Of a DNA stretch of 64,000 nucleotides, positions 10,919-23,314 are shown in pieces; positions within the stretch are counted from its first letter, which is position 1; every line of letters starts with the position of its first letter. The position numbers were made by a program, and so were the translations under genes. The notes beneath the pieces were generated by a model. It saw only the letters and a program-made list of their open reading frames with translations, did not search any database and was not told the DNA's origin. Source of the stretch: Acanthornis magna. Lineage: Eukaryota; Chordata; Aves; Passeriformes; Acanthizidae. Location: positions 248,001 to 312,000 of the forward strand of contig JAWUZG010000359.1 of NCBI GenBank assembly GCA_036785705.1. Direction: 5' to 3'.

Positions 10919-13900
10919 GTGTAGAGTTCAAAAGATATATTTGTCCTCAGAGTAATACACTCCAGCCAGCTATGTAGGATGATTTTGTGGTATTTATTTT
11001 ACAGGAAACATCATTCATATTCAAGGGATTGTATCAGTGCTTAGAAAGACAATAACCAGAGTGTATAAAGAAATGTGATCTATGCTTCTGTATAAACACT
11101 GGTGTAACATATGTTTTTGTCATTTATACTTAACTCCCAGAATGTACTTACTTATGTTATTTACTTTTACAATCCAAAATTAAGTATATTTTATTCCAGA
11201 CAAAGAGTGAGAGAGCAATCTGTTTGGATGTCTATTGAAAATTCATGTTCAGGGTGTTAAAGTGTAGTGATTTCCTTCCAGAAGACCTCAGACTCAGAAG
11301 GCCAAATGTATGCAAAGAACACTTGCTCCAGAGGATCTTTGCCATTGGGAGTGGTGAAAATAACACTCTTTTGCTGCATGTTGTGATGGCTTTTGGCATG
11401 GGCATGTGAATGAGGCAAAGATATAAAAGAGGAAAAGGGTTCATCATCCCATCCAATTTTTATACTACAAATAATTAAACCGTAATTTAGAGAATATGAG
11501 GTTCAATTATTGCCGTCGGTACTGAGTACAAGGTGATATCTGTGATAGTGTTCAGTTTGTCTTTTGTTAGTTTCACAGGTTGTGAGCAGGCTTTTTGTTT
11601 TTAACCCCTGGATATAGGAGGGGGGATCTGCCTTCTTTTTGGCAGGGGAAAGAGAATTTGGAGACGGGACGTTTTCCTCAGCTTAAAAGAAATAATGATC
11701 TCTTCAGAAGAAACTAATCTGGGTTTGATGATTTGGGTTTATGGTCTGTACCCTTTCATGTGTGCAGCTGTGGCTGCTTGTAGGAAAGCTGGGGTGTCCC
11801 AGGAGTGACATAGGCAGGGCATCCTTAGTTATTCTGAAAAGTGCCTATTTCCACAGCCTGGGAGGGTAAGGGGAGGACTGAGTGCTGGGGGAGAGCTGGA
11901 GGCAGAAGTCCCCAAAGAGTTTTAGCCACAGGTATTCTGGTTTTGTTTCTTTAATTAATCAGTGCATGGTAAGCTTCCTTCCCAATTTGTCATCATTTGA
12001 GTAATTATATCTAATATAGCTGAGGGTTCCCGAGGTGATCGGTGTTTTCAGTACCATGCAGACAAGCTATAAGGTGAGAGCTCTGGGGCTGGGGACAGCC
12101 CCACAAACAGGTCTGAGCTGCTGCATGGTGAAAGAACTTCTCAGGGAGAAATGGGACTTCTCAGGACTGAAATCCAGTAGGCAGAGAAAACACATGCCCA
12201 GAATTATAATTTGAGCTTGGTGATATTTATTATAATGCTAGCAGTTTTGTTTGTTTGTTTATTTTCTTATTTTTTGAAAAGGTAAATGCTTAAAAAAATG
12301 GCTTTGCCTGGGAATTCAGAAGTTTTGAAGTGGAAATTTTGTGTTGTGATAGGTATTTTTAAAGCTTATGCAGCTCCAGAGGAATGGAGTTGACCTCTTA
12401 AATAAGTTTACGCAATAATACCATCTATATGTTCAGAAATTAAATGAATGTTCAAGAAGGAACGAGCTTTCAGTACAGCTGCAGCTTTGACAAAAGAAAA
12501 TGTAGTTTTATAAAGGCCCACATAAGGGTGAAAGAACACTGATTATTAACCTGCCCATCAAGTCATTGTAGTGCTTTCATCAGAACTAACAGTGAAGATG
12601 TTTTATAAACATAAATACACAAATATTTATGAAACAGGACTTGCAATGTATTTCTGTTCATAACAATCTTGACCTCACTGTTCAACCCTTACCAGAGTTC
12701 TTCTAGTTTCTCTTGCATAGCATAGTATCTGTTTGTTTTTCTCCAGTTAATCAGTTAATCAGGTGGGGTTTAAGTGTTGTACTAATCACAAACAATGTTA
12801 ATGAAGATGGCTTACAGTCCTTTTGCATGTTGTAAATTCTTTCTTTTTCCTCCCCAGAAGACAGGTAAGAAGGAGCCTCTGAGGTATGAGAAATGAAAGT
12901 GTATTTTAAAAAAATTATTAGAAATACACATTTATATTTTTGAGTAATCTTTTCTTTAAATTGTCTGTGAATATATTTCGGTCATGAAGCTTAAGGGAAT
13001 AACTCCGTTATGTCTAAGAGGTCTTTTTAGAGCTCAGTTTCTATCATCCCAACTATTAAAACCTCATGAAATGAACAGGTGTAGTGCCACCAAGAAAACC
13101 CTCATCTCTGGAGCACACTTTGATATAGTTTTGGTACGGTGTAAAAGAAATGTTTGTACTTCAGTTGCTTGGTATGAATGGCAGTAACTTTTCAGTTTCA
13201 TGGAGCAGTGCAATACTTAGTCTCAAGGTGTACAGTCTCCTTTCCTTTACACATGTACTTTACATTAATAATAATGAGTATTACACATTTGGATTATCAT
13301 TAGGCTATTTTGAAAAAACTTTCAGTAATTTCTTAGATGAATTCTTATTTAGTGTTTGAAGTGTGTTGAAAGGTACAGATGATTTTGACCATGAGAAAAG
13401 GAAAGGAATTCTGCAGAAATTAGCTGTTTTCAGTGCTTTATTCCAGCTGAGAATTAGATAATGTATTAAAAAGACAAAAGCTAATCTTTCCCACTCTGTA
13501 AAAGTCATTACCATTTAACAACTGCTGGAGGACTTGTATGAAGTACTTTAGAGGTCTCAATTCAGTTTCTAGAGCGCAGATGTCTTTAAAGTACCACAAA
13601 TATCCTAGAAATTATGGTATTTTAGCCCTTGTGTTTTGAGCAGATGATCTACGTGTTATGGATGTGGAGAGGGAAGCTGACTAATTTTGCCAAACCAGGC
13701 ATGTCTTTTGTCCAATACCTTATATTCTGGGATTCGAGTGAGAAGTGAAGAAGTGCTGAGGCAGCAATTGCAGTCATCCAGTTTAACACAGAGCAGAGGG
13801 AGTGTGACTGTGATTTAGGAATAAAAGAACGTGATAAGTAAGTTTTGGACATTAGCTGCTCTGCTAATGTACTATTTTGTGTGACAGGAATGGGTATATA

Positions 13901-16120
13901 GATTTCTGTCCCTGAAATTGTTCATTTTTTGCTTCACTGAATGAAAGTTGTTGAAATCATAACTTTTGTCTCTGTCAGCTTACTTTCATTAGCCTTATTC
14001 ATAATACAAAATCTCCTCAGTCTATGATAGTTTATGTTTAAAAGATCTGTAGTTATTTTCAGATTGCTTTTATTCAGTTCCCCATCCATTAAGCTTTTTT
14101 GTAACATCCTGTTTTTTCACTAGTGGCTGTAATTTTCATGTGCTTTGTTTAAAGTTCTGCTTGTTATTTTTGTTTTCCTGTCTCCTGAATTTGTGACTGT
14201 AGAGCATCTCCTGTATAACTTCCTCTGGTTTAAACTTTTCACTGATTTTGATGGACAGTCCTCCTTTTTATTGATTATTTTCATCTGAATCAGAGTATGA
14301 AAACACACTAGGCAGATGCTACAGTCCATCTAGTCATGTGTTTCAGCTTGCTATTTATTTTCAGTACCAGGCAATTTGTGTGTTTGCCCTTACTGTTTAA
14401 TGGGATTCCTTCTCCTGGAGCTGGGACTAATTTTCTTTTCATTGTGCTGCAATTTCAAGAGATTCTGAAAAACAAATAGTAACACATGAATTTCATAGAC
14501 ATCCTACTGCGTACTGAAAATGGAGGAGGACAGGAACATGAAGGACATGGATGAAAAATTAGAGTCCTTGATACAGGCAAAAGGCAAAAGCTCGGTTTTT
14601 TGGATACAACGTGGACAATTAGTGTAGTCGACACTGTTCAAAAGATAGAAGGGTAACACAGATTAAGGTGAACAGAATTTTAAAAATCTTTGTTAGGAAA
14701 AAAGTACTCTTAGTTGACTTAAAGTGTGGTCAGATAATTAGAATATAATTTTATAATTTTAAAATTAGATGGTACACTTGACTGCAGCCAAAATTCAGCA
14801 CCCAAACTGTCTCATCCTGTGAGGGGACCAGAGTATTTTGATGTAATTTGTGGTTAAAATTTTCATGTCTCTTCTGTAGACCAGCATAAATCTGTTTCTT
14901 TCTTGTTTCTATAGCTTTAGTCTGCAAACCAGTCAACATCACTGTGAGAGAATGATGGTCTCCATACAGGGTGGTCTTGAACACACAGTGATTATTCAAA
15001 GTTGTAGAACAGTCAGCTAATCATGACACCAGCCTTTCTTCCTCATTTTCTAGTGGCAACATTTTAGAAAGCCCGTGGACTCCTGTAATATGAGTGGTTT
15101 TGGTCATGGTTAATAATGGCTGATGCTTTTTCTGACTCTTGCCTCTCCTAGCATCAGAAACTAAATATATATTTTTTTTTTTAAAGTTTTCTGTTTTGCT
15201 TACATTTAAAAAAATACTCCAAAAATAAAACAATCTTGATTTGTCACCTGTTATCTATTATTTGTCAGAAGGAATGACAAATATACTCATCTAATAAATC
15301 CTGAAGTAAGGATCCAGTGCAGCCAGCACCTAAATTGCTTTCGTGTATTACAGTGGATAAAAATCTAGAAAAGGAATTGAGTATTGATTTTCCTAATCTA
15401 TTTTGATTTTGAATCAACAGAAAATGCATACACATGCAGCGCCCATACCAAAAAAGCTTCTTTTTAGGTCTGAACTTTCTTACATGCTTATATATATCTG
15501 CACAAAATATACAAAGATCTCACTTCTCTCATTTGCAAATATTTTGCATTGAGTCTGCATTTCTTTTGACATAGAAAACCCTAAAGCATTCCCTTAAAGT
15601 CACTACCACTCTTGCTATCATCACCAGGCTTTAAAATTGTGTCTTAGATTTTGCTAAGTCCCTTACTTAAGTAATATTTTATTGGTTTAAAGCCTGAATC
15701 TCAACTTCTGCTTTTATTTATGTTTGATTGGCTTTCTTCCTGCTGTGTCTGGAGTGGTATATGCATCTGCAAATGATCTGAGTTTGCTAATGCGGAGATT
15801 TATAGGTGTCTTTTTTCCCCCTCAACAAAATACCAGAAATTAATGTAAAATACTTGTTTACCTGCACTTAGAAGTATTTTATAAACACCTGTGAAGAAAC
15901 TAACCAGAATGTATGTGTTCTGGTCACCAGTTAATACATTTCTATGTTCCCACAGACTTGCTATAACCCAAGTTGCAGTCATGAGTAACCCTGCCTTTTG
16001 GAGAAATTAATTTAGAACCCCCTTATTTTGATTTTTTTATTACAGTGGGACCTGTCAGGTTAGATGCTTTGTTGTGCTTAACTGCTGATGGTGGCAACTT
16101 AGGCTTTAAACAACTTTGAA
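10919..16120. other. Unique AT-rich non-coding DNA
   Basis: No repeat family or coding sequence is recognised. The stretch has scattered homopolymers (for example 11 T at 15172-15182). One microexon-shaped splice pattern occurs at 12858-12864 and is discussed as a finding. Short open frames of 60 to 82 codons are at the chance level. Confidence 0.5.
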
Positions 16121-16147
16121 ACCACTTGTGCTTGATCTGGAACTTAG

Positions 16148-16194
16148 TGAAGCAGATGGAAAGTCTGCAAGATGAAAATGGTGTATTGAGAACA
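16148..16194 (+). other. Candidate small coding exon with a coiled-coil heptad (unproven)
   Basis: A TAG acceptor ends at 16147 and a consensus donor GTAAGT begins at 16195. Between them one frame reads (L/M/V)KQMESLQDENGVLRT without a stop. M3, L6, N10 and L13 fall on a/d heptad positions of a coiled coil, with the Asn at an a position. A second AG at 16154-16155 would give a 39-nt symmetric exon starting MESLQ. Against it, the pyrimidine tract before the acceptor is weak, the frame is closed by a TGA about 28 bp upstream, and the peptide is too short to name a protein. Confidence 0.3.
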
Positions 16195-16200
16195 GTAAGT

Positions 16201-19200
16201 CAGCAGGTCTTTGCAGAGATAGGCTGGTAGTGGGTCAGTGTGGGGAAAGTTAAAGAGACTCCAGGGACTGCTCTGCCTGAAATCTTCTAAAGATCCCAAG
16301 CTATAGAACAAGCTTCAACTTGGAGGAAGTTTGGATTTGCCTTTAAGTTTTGCAACACAAGCTTTTCTTTAATTTTTTATACTACTTTGTTGTACAAAGC
16401 ACATGAGATAAAGTGAGATGCTTGCAGCTGGGTATGATTAGCATATATTTATGCTGCTAATTGAACATTATGCAAATTGTATTCTCTCCTGGTTAGCTCA
16501 TTGAGCACTGGATATGAGGTTTCTCTCAGCAGAGTGTGAGTCCTTCTTCTGTAATTGTTTCATACTTGCAGAAATTAAATTTGCTCTGTCTTGTCACACT
16601 TTTTACCATGTTTCTTTTAATATTGTAATTATATGGATGTTTCTAAATGAGAAACACAACCCCAACTGGCAATTATTTGAAAAAAATATTTTGTGAAAGG
16701 TTCAGATTTATTGCCTCCCCGCAAAGGCTCAGGGACTTTGATTTTTGGGCCAGTCAGACTTGCAAGAATTTTTTTTGTTTACAATGAGCTGAAGATGGTG
16801 GGGGGGCTTATTTTGATCTTTTATGTGTGTAAATCAGGAAAACTTTGAAGTTTGTGTGGGGTTAAAACCAGTGCGACTCTGATGAGATTCAGACTGCTGT
16901 TGTTTCTGTAAGAGATGTGTGGGGAGCTTATGCTTGTGCTGCTGGGCCTGTGACCTGAGCAGCCGTGGCTGGAGCCAGAGCCACCTCCTGCAGATCCCTG
17001 CACCTCCCTTGCTGCCAAAATGCCTTTTCCTCTTCAGCATGTGATTATGTGCGCATCCACTTACCAAATGCCTAAAAGGAGCTGAAACAGCTGCTGAAGC
17101 ACTGCTGACGTTTTCCTTTCCTTCTATTCTAAATGGACAAACAGTGACTTTAGTGCAGTGTCTTGCTATGAATTACTGGGGCCATGAAAGCTCCCATTAC
17201 AGCCCTTCTCACAACTCAACCAGCACAATGGGCAAAATCACAGATTTCCCTGATGGATTGCACAGCTCTGCACTCACACAAAGTCTGCGGATCTAAGGGA
17301 TGGCAGTGCTTTGCAGGGGTAAAAAAACCACTTTTCAGTTGTTAGCACAAAACAAAATAACAATCCCTTCTATTTAATAGAAAAAAGCCTGGGAGAAAAT
17401 GGCCCCATGCTGAGCCCAGCTGTGATTTTGGTGGTGGGGGAGTGCAGGAGGGCAGGCACTGTTTTTCTGCCAAGACCTTGACTGTGGGAGTTGCTCCATC
17501 TTCCCAGCTTTTGTTGGTCAGAAATGAAGACCAGCAGGGGATTGTGTGAAGCCTACAGGGCCATGCTGTGGGGGCTTTCTCAGCTAGAGATATTTTTGTT
17601 GGGAGTGGTTTTACTTCAGTTAATGTATTTGAGCAGACTTGTTAGTGCTGTTTCGTCAACAGGTGGCACCCAGACATAGTCTGTACACGGTTTTCTTGGT
17701 TGGGAGAGCTGGTTTTTTATGCTTCAGTGACAGTGTGGCCATAGTGGTTCACTTTGTGTGATCAGCTTCTGGAGGGAGGACCCACAACCATGAGGAATGC
17801 TGGCATGTGGCCTTTGGTTTTGAGTAACATCCTCATGGTCAAATGCAGCCATAATAAACAATCCAGTGTGAGTGTCTTCACCCATGGCAGGGGTTCTGAT
17901 GTGTAACTGTAAACACTGGGAACATCCCTGCTCTCAGGAGGAATTTAGGAGATGTACCTCCGCTGCTGCCATTGCTTTTAAGGTACTGTAGGTTTGCCTG
18001 ATTGTAGCATCTTCCTTTTTCAACCAGATTCAATTGGATCAGGCCAGTTTCCTTGACTTGAATGTATTATTCCTATGCTTTCTATATTAATGAAATTAAT
18101 TGAATGTAGTGTCAACAGTGGCATTTTTGTCTCTGTGTGTGAGGCAAACAGCTGTGAAGTCGGTCAGACTTCGCATGTCCTGTGAGCAAGTGTGACATAA
18201 CTGGGAGGCAACAGTTGTGGACAGAGTCCACTGTTTAGTGAAGCACTCTAGAACCCTGAGAGATGAAAGGCAGTGCATAAATGTGAAATATTATAATTAG
18301 TGAGCAGGATCATTGCCAAAAACCTCTTATTGTTCTCATTTGCAGGAATGTGTGCTGCTCTCTTAATTTAAAAAGTAATTCAGATAGCTTAAGAAGGTTT
18401 ATTGGCTCAGTGAGGGAGAACCTTAGCTAAGAGGGATGTTAGAAGCACCTTTTTTCATTCTTATTAAAAAAGCTCAAATATGGGGGAAAAATTGTCTTGT
18501 AACGGCCAGGTGGCCTTACAAGGTTTTTTCCTATGTTTACTGAGTCCACTTTGCTAAATCCACCTTTGTGGTGTGGTGTGCTCTCATGCAAAGATCCCCC
18601 AACAAAGTTGAAATGCTCAAATATTTTTAAGATCATTGTTTTTATGAGACATTTATGGTTTTATGTTTTCAAAGCTAGGGTCTGTGCAGCTAGCTGACAA
18701 TATAAAATGGAAGTAGTTCAACCCTTGCAGGGAAGCAGGAGTGAGTGGTGTATGCTAAAGTTAACCCAAAGTATGAAAATGTCATGAGATGTGCATAAGA
18801 GATGTAGACTGAAATAACTTCCCCCAAATCTTGGGTTAATTTAGTTTTTAGTTGGGGCTTATTTTGTAATTTTGTAGTGGTTTTTGATCTGTTAATGCTG
18901 ATGAACTCTTTGATGTTTCTGACTTTTACTTTGTTTTACTTTCTAGAAGTTAAGATGTTAGAAAAAAATGCATGTCTTTGGGACAAAGACAAAATCAAGA
19001 GCCTAATATCATTGTAGGAGTATTTCTAACGTCCCTATTTTTGTATATCACCATCTGCAATGTGTGTTTGGCTTGAAAACCTGACTCAAGGACACTGTCT
19101 GCTCCTGGCCTCTCCTCTTTGTCCAGAAAGAAAGGCGACAAAGCAGATATCTTACCAATCCTTATTCAGAGGCTGCACTTCTTCGGCTTTAAAGGAAGGT

Positions 19201-19866
19201 GAGGTAGGTGTCCCTCTTGTCCTACCATTCCAGCACCATAGTTTATCCGAGGATGAGCAGTTTGCTAAATTTTTGGTAGCTTCAGCTTATATAATTACCT
19301 GTAGCCAAATTCTGGTCATAATTAATGTACTATAGAGATATTTGGCCATAGACCTGGGAAGGATAATAAGGCTGTAGAGGCAGCACTTTTACAGGTTGCA
19401 TTATTTTTCTATCTTTAGTACTAAATGGGCAAGGTAAAATGTGTTGAATTCTCCTTGCATGTAAACAGCTAAGTCTAATTTCCAGGTTCTAGCTTCTCTT
19501 TTGTAGAGGTTAGACCAAAACAGGAAGCAGGAGGGAAAAAAAGAGAATAAAATGGCATGCATCTTTCTTTCAATGTTTTCTAAACTATACTAAGGTCAGC
19601 AGGCCAGAACAGTTGGTATTACTGTACCTTTCCTGGCATTATTAAATGTTTTGCATCCTGTTCATATACCATCTGTTTAGTTGTTCAGTGATATAATGAC
19701 CAAAATGAAAAGCAAAGACATTTGCACTGGCATTGTATAAAATAGACTGCTGGAAATTCAGAGCAGTTCCTTGCCTACTTTGAGTAAGATCCCTTGTTTA
19801 TTCTGGTAAATGACTCACTTGGGCAGTTACTGCCAGCATTTTGGAAGATTGCATGCCCAGCATTTT
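16201..19866. other. Unique non-coding DNA
   Basis: No repeat family is recognised. The section around 16436-16480 is rich in homeodomain and POU-type motifs, including an octamer ATGCAAAT at 16470-16477. Open frames here are short and without domain features. Confidence 0.45.
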
Positions 19867-19890
19867 TACATGCTGAATGTTCAGCATGTA
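19867..19890. repeat. Perfect inverted repeat, 11-bp arms around TG
   Basis: The left arm TACATGCTGAA (19867-19877) is matched exactly by its reverse complement (19880-19890) across a 2-nt centre. A further CAGCATG copy follows at 19895-19901, so the motif is locally repeated. Confidence 0.8.
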
Positions 19891-20346
19891 TATACAGCAT
19901 GTTATATAGTTGAAACTGGCACACACAAGGACCAGATTTTCAAAGGTCCTTGGATTTCACACAGGTTTTGCACTAAGGCTGCATTCCCAAAAAACTGAAT
20001 ATCAACAAGAACTCCTATTTTGAAAAGCCTGACAGCTTAGAAAGAATTGTTTTGTTGCCTAAAATAAAATGAAGCAAGAGTTTGCTTCCTGGCAGTGTCT
20101 GCAGAGGATGGGAAAATTCTGGCCAGGGAGAGTAGTAACAGATAACTGTTGCTCTTGGTTGCTCCTTTGAAGTGTGAGCACTCTGAGAAAGCCTAACTCT
20201 TTTCAGGAGCGACGTCCTCCCAAAGTGAGCTCTTACACCTAGACTGGAGGAAATCTGGCATATATGGAAAAAAGAAGGCAAACCCCACACTTTTAAGGCT
20301 GTGGAAAATAATACGTATTCTTTGTATTGTTTAACCAAATACAGAG

Positions 20347-20409
20347 ATTGTTGTCCAGAGAGCTGGTGGATGCCCTGGACATGTTCAAGGTCAGGTTGGG
20401 CGAGGCTCA
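20347..20409 (+). mobile_element. CR1 LINE fragment (3' part of ORF2)
   Basis: This 63-bp piece matches the CR1 block after the last ORF2 helices: TTGTCCAGAGAGCTGGTGGA, then TGTTCAAGGTCAGGTTGG, closely following the avian CR1 pattern TTGCCCAGAGAGGCTGTGGA and TGTTCAAGGCCAGGTTGG. Neighbouring sequence is no longer recognisable as CR1. It is separate from the larger copy 260 bp downstream. Confidence 0.65.
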
Positions 20410-20667
20410 CCCCAAATGTTGTGGGTGTGGAATGGCAGCACCTTTTCATTCCATATGATCTTCGGGTGTGTTCCCCTGTATACTGATTGTATAAGGACAA
20501 GCCGGGGTAGAACACGCTGAACAACACAACTCTTAATCAGCTATCAGTTCTCACTTTTCCCACATACAAACTGTTTGATTGGCCTTTACACTGAGAAATT
20601 TCCACAAAAGGGAAGGCAATAGAGCCTTTATTTCAGACTCAAGTTCTGCAGTACCTCATGTGAACAG

Positions 20668-21324
20668 GCTGAGAGCAGCCCTGGGGAGAAGGACTTGGGG
20701 GTGCTGGTGGATGTGAGGCTGGATATGAGCCAGCCAAGAAAATCAAAAATACCCTGAGCTGCATCAAAGAGAGAGTGGCCAGTGGAGTGAGGGAGAGGAT
20801 TCTGCCCCTCTCCTTTGGTGAGACCCCAGCTGGGGTGCTGCATCCAGCTCTGGGGTTCTGAGCACAGCAAGGACTTGGACCTGTTGGAGTGAGTCCAAAG
20901 AGCACCACAGAGATGATCAGAGGGATGGAGCACTTCTGTGAAGAAAGACAAAGAGAATTGGGATTGTTCAGCCTGGGGAAGAGGTGGCCTTGGGGAGATC
21001 TTGTTGCAGCCTTCCAAGACCTAAAGGGAGCCTAAGAAATACAAAGAAGGGCTTTTTCCAAGGGGAAATGTCTTTAAACTGAAAGAGAGTAGATTTTGAT
21101 TAGATATGAGGAAGAAATTCTCTACTGGGAGGATGGTGAGGCATTGGAACAGTTTTCCCAGAAAAGGTGTGTATGTCCCATCCCTGAAAGTGTAAAAGCC
21201 CAGGTTAAGTGAGGGTTTGAACAACCTGGTCTAGTGGAAAGTGTCCCTACTCATGTCAAGGTGGTTGGAATTAAATGATCTTTAAGGTCTCTTCCAACCA
21301 AGCCATTCTATGATTCTGTGATTT
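20668..21324 (+). mobile_element. CR1 LINE, 5'-truncated, with intact 3' octamer terminus
   Basis: Avian non-LTR retrotransposon copy. The broken ORF2 frame still shows EKDLGVLVDVRLDMSQ near its start, then SPLVRPQLGCCIQLWGSE, a characteristic CR1 reverse-transcriptase C-terminal segment. The 3' UTR includes AACCTGGTCTAGTGGAAAGTGTCCC and ends with tandem octamers ATTCTATG ATTCTGTG (21305-21320). Frameshifts and in-frame stops show that it is long dead. It is 5'-truncated, as most CR1 copies are. CR1 normally leaves no target-site duplication and none was seen. Confidence 0.93.
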
Positions 21325-21519
21325 AAGATAATAAATGGTAAAATTTCTGTAATTAAAAAAATAAGGTTTCCTTTCTGATAATGACAATTACATGAAATCT
21401 ATAAACAAAAATTACAATGTATTTAAAGTGGTTTTGTGTTTGTGTGGACGAGTCAAGGGTAACTTCTGAATGAGTTTTAATAAAGGTAAGTGCATGCTGG
21501 AGGTACTATAAAAATCCCA

Positions 21520-21860
21520 GTTTGCTGATGAAACTGATAAATTATGATAATTGATGCCAATAATTTATTTTTCTGTTGATACTGAGATTAGCACTTGCAG
21601 ACAGAGAGTTAAAGTTCATCATTTAAGAGTGCCAGAGGCACTGCTGGGCTATGTTTACAAGCCTTTTAATGACTCTGGTAGGTGATGCCACATGAATATT
21701 CATTTTAATGGCATATATTGGTAGGCGAAAAATTGCGACTTGCACGATATAGCCGTCTCTTAAAAATTAAATGAACATATGGTAAATGATAGGCATTTTA
21801 AAGAAGCTCCAAATAGTTTCATTACAGTTAGCTGGCAGTGATGGAATTGAAGAGTAATAA
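21520..21860. promoter_or_regulatory. Candidate conserved non-coding element A
   Basis: Non-repetitive, TAAT-rich sequence with many homeodomain-type cores and four CpGs packed into 21725-21755, in DNA otherwise very poor in CpG. No open frame runs through it. Texture and CpG retention resemble vertebrate developmental enhancers. This is inference, as no alignment could be run. Confidence 0.35.
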
Positions 21861-22099
21861 GGAGGGAAAGAAAAGCTTTCCTTCTGTGTGCAGACTGAAA
21901 CTGTGATTACACTGGTATCTCATGTACAGGATAAGTGGGAAGGGAGGGCTCATACCATGTGAAATTGCTGACAAATGTTAAAATCAGTCCTGTATCATGT
22001 GCAGAGGCTTTAATCATGTTGCTGACTGCATCTCTTTTTGTGAAAGGGGACACGTCTTGCCTTTGAGGACATTTACCTGGCTGGAAAAGCCTTGTTTCC

Positions 22100-22245
22100 A
22101 ATTGTTATGCAGAGCCGCGTGTCATCCCATTGCCGCAGACTGTGAGCTCGTGATAAGAACTAATTGACTCGCAATTCCTTATTTGCATCGCATTTTTGAT
22201 TCCTGGAAATCAATGAGCAACCTGAAAGTCATGACATTATAGAGG
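22100..22245. promoter_or_regulatory. Candidate conserved non-coding element B with octamer site
   Basis: Six CpGs lie between 22115 and 22191, far above the surrounding density. A perfect octamer ATTTGCAT (22181-22188) for POU factors is followed by a CGCATTTTTGATTCC block. A TAATTGACT homeodomain-type core sits at 22161-22169. The element borders a GT/CA palindrome at 22249-22264. It is probably part of one regulatory region with element A. Confidence 0.4.
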
Positions 22246-22248
22246 TCA

Positions 22249-22264
22249 GTGTGTGCACACACAC
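22249..22264. repeat. GTGTGTGCACACACAC palindromic alternating tract
   Basis: Sixteen alternating purine/pyrimidine bases whose first 14 form a perfect palindrome. A minor simple-sequence feature. Confidence 0.75.
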
Positions 22265-23310
22265 GCCAGCAACCACAGAATTTGATTAGCTGAAATGGTG
22301 ACAGGGTTTTTGTACATTTTTTTAGCTTTGATATGAAAAAGAGTTGGACAAGGTAGGTCTGGCTGAGAAGTGTTTGCTTATCATCTTTTTTTCTCTCTCA
22401 TAAAACTGCCGGCAGTCTACTCAGGTGCCTTTAAAGCTTGTACTGCTGACAGCAGTTGGAGTTTCTGGGGAAGTGCTATGATGCTGAGGAAGCAAGTTTA
22501 ATAATTTCTGACGTTGATCCTATGCTGGTTAAAGAATGTAGGATTTTCAGGACAAGCCTGAGAAAAGATAGGCCACTGAGGAAGATGCTCTACTACTAAA
22601 AACATGTGCTGAAAGCCTGAGGAGTAACTTTTTGTTCTTCCGGAACAGCAACTGTTGTTTCATGCTAAGCAGGAGTTCTGATGGAAATTCATATAGATTT
22701 TCAGGTTCTACAAAGCCATATGAGGTATTTTGCATGAGTAATGATCACTCCGAAAAAGAGCCTTTCTGCAGTAAGCTTAAAATCTAGGAGTGTGAATCAA
22801 ATATAATGCACTGTACATACATCATCATAAGTGGTCTTGATACCCCAGAAAAAGTTTCTCTACATCGATCATTTTCATTAACAAGTTGCATGTGAGAAAG
22901 GTCAGTAATCCTTGTTCACACAGGGTCTCTAAATTGTCTATTAAAGTGCCTGTTAACAGTGACATCTTTTTTGAGAGGGAAAAGGCACTTGTTTATGTCT
23001 TTTGTCACTAATATGCTGAATGAAGTATTGAACTGAATGGAATGAGGTGGTGTCAGGGGCCAATGATGAGAGAAAAAGAATTGACAAAAGAGAAGGAAAT
23101 GATACAGAGAATATGGAAATAAGTAGAAAGCAGAAATCTGTGTGGAAATGGAAAAGTGATCAAGATATCTACAATTAATTCAGGCTAGGTGACACTGGGA
23201 AAAGGAGGCTTCAGAAATCTGCTACTGCATTTTTGTTTCTGATTTCTTTAAACACGTGTAGTAGAAGAAAAATATTGCCAAATACAGGAAAGGCTGAAAA
23301 GAAAGTAAAT
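22265..23310. other. Unique non-coding DNA
   Basis: No repeat or gene was recognised. Content is AT-rich with ordinary short open frames. Confidence 0.5.
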
Positions 23311-23314
23311 CAAG

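Noticed and set aside
11866..11905. Possible second G-quadruplex
   Set aside because: The loop before the fourth G-run is about 13 nt, outside the standard rule.
20628..21017. 129-codon minus-strand frame
   Set aside because: It lies wholly antisense to the CR1 copy.
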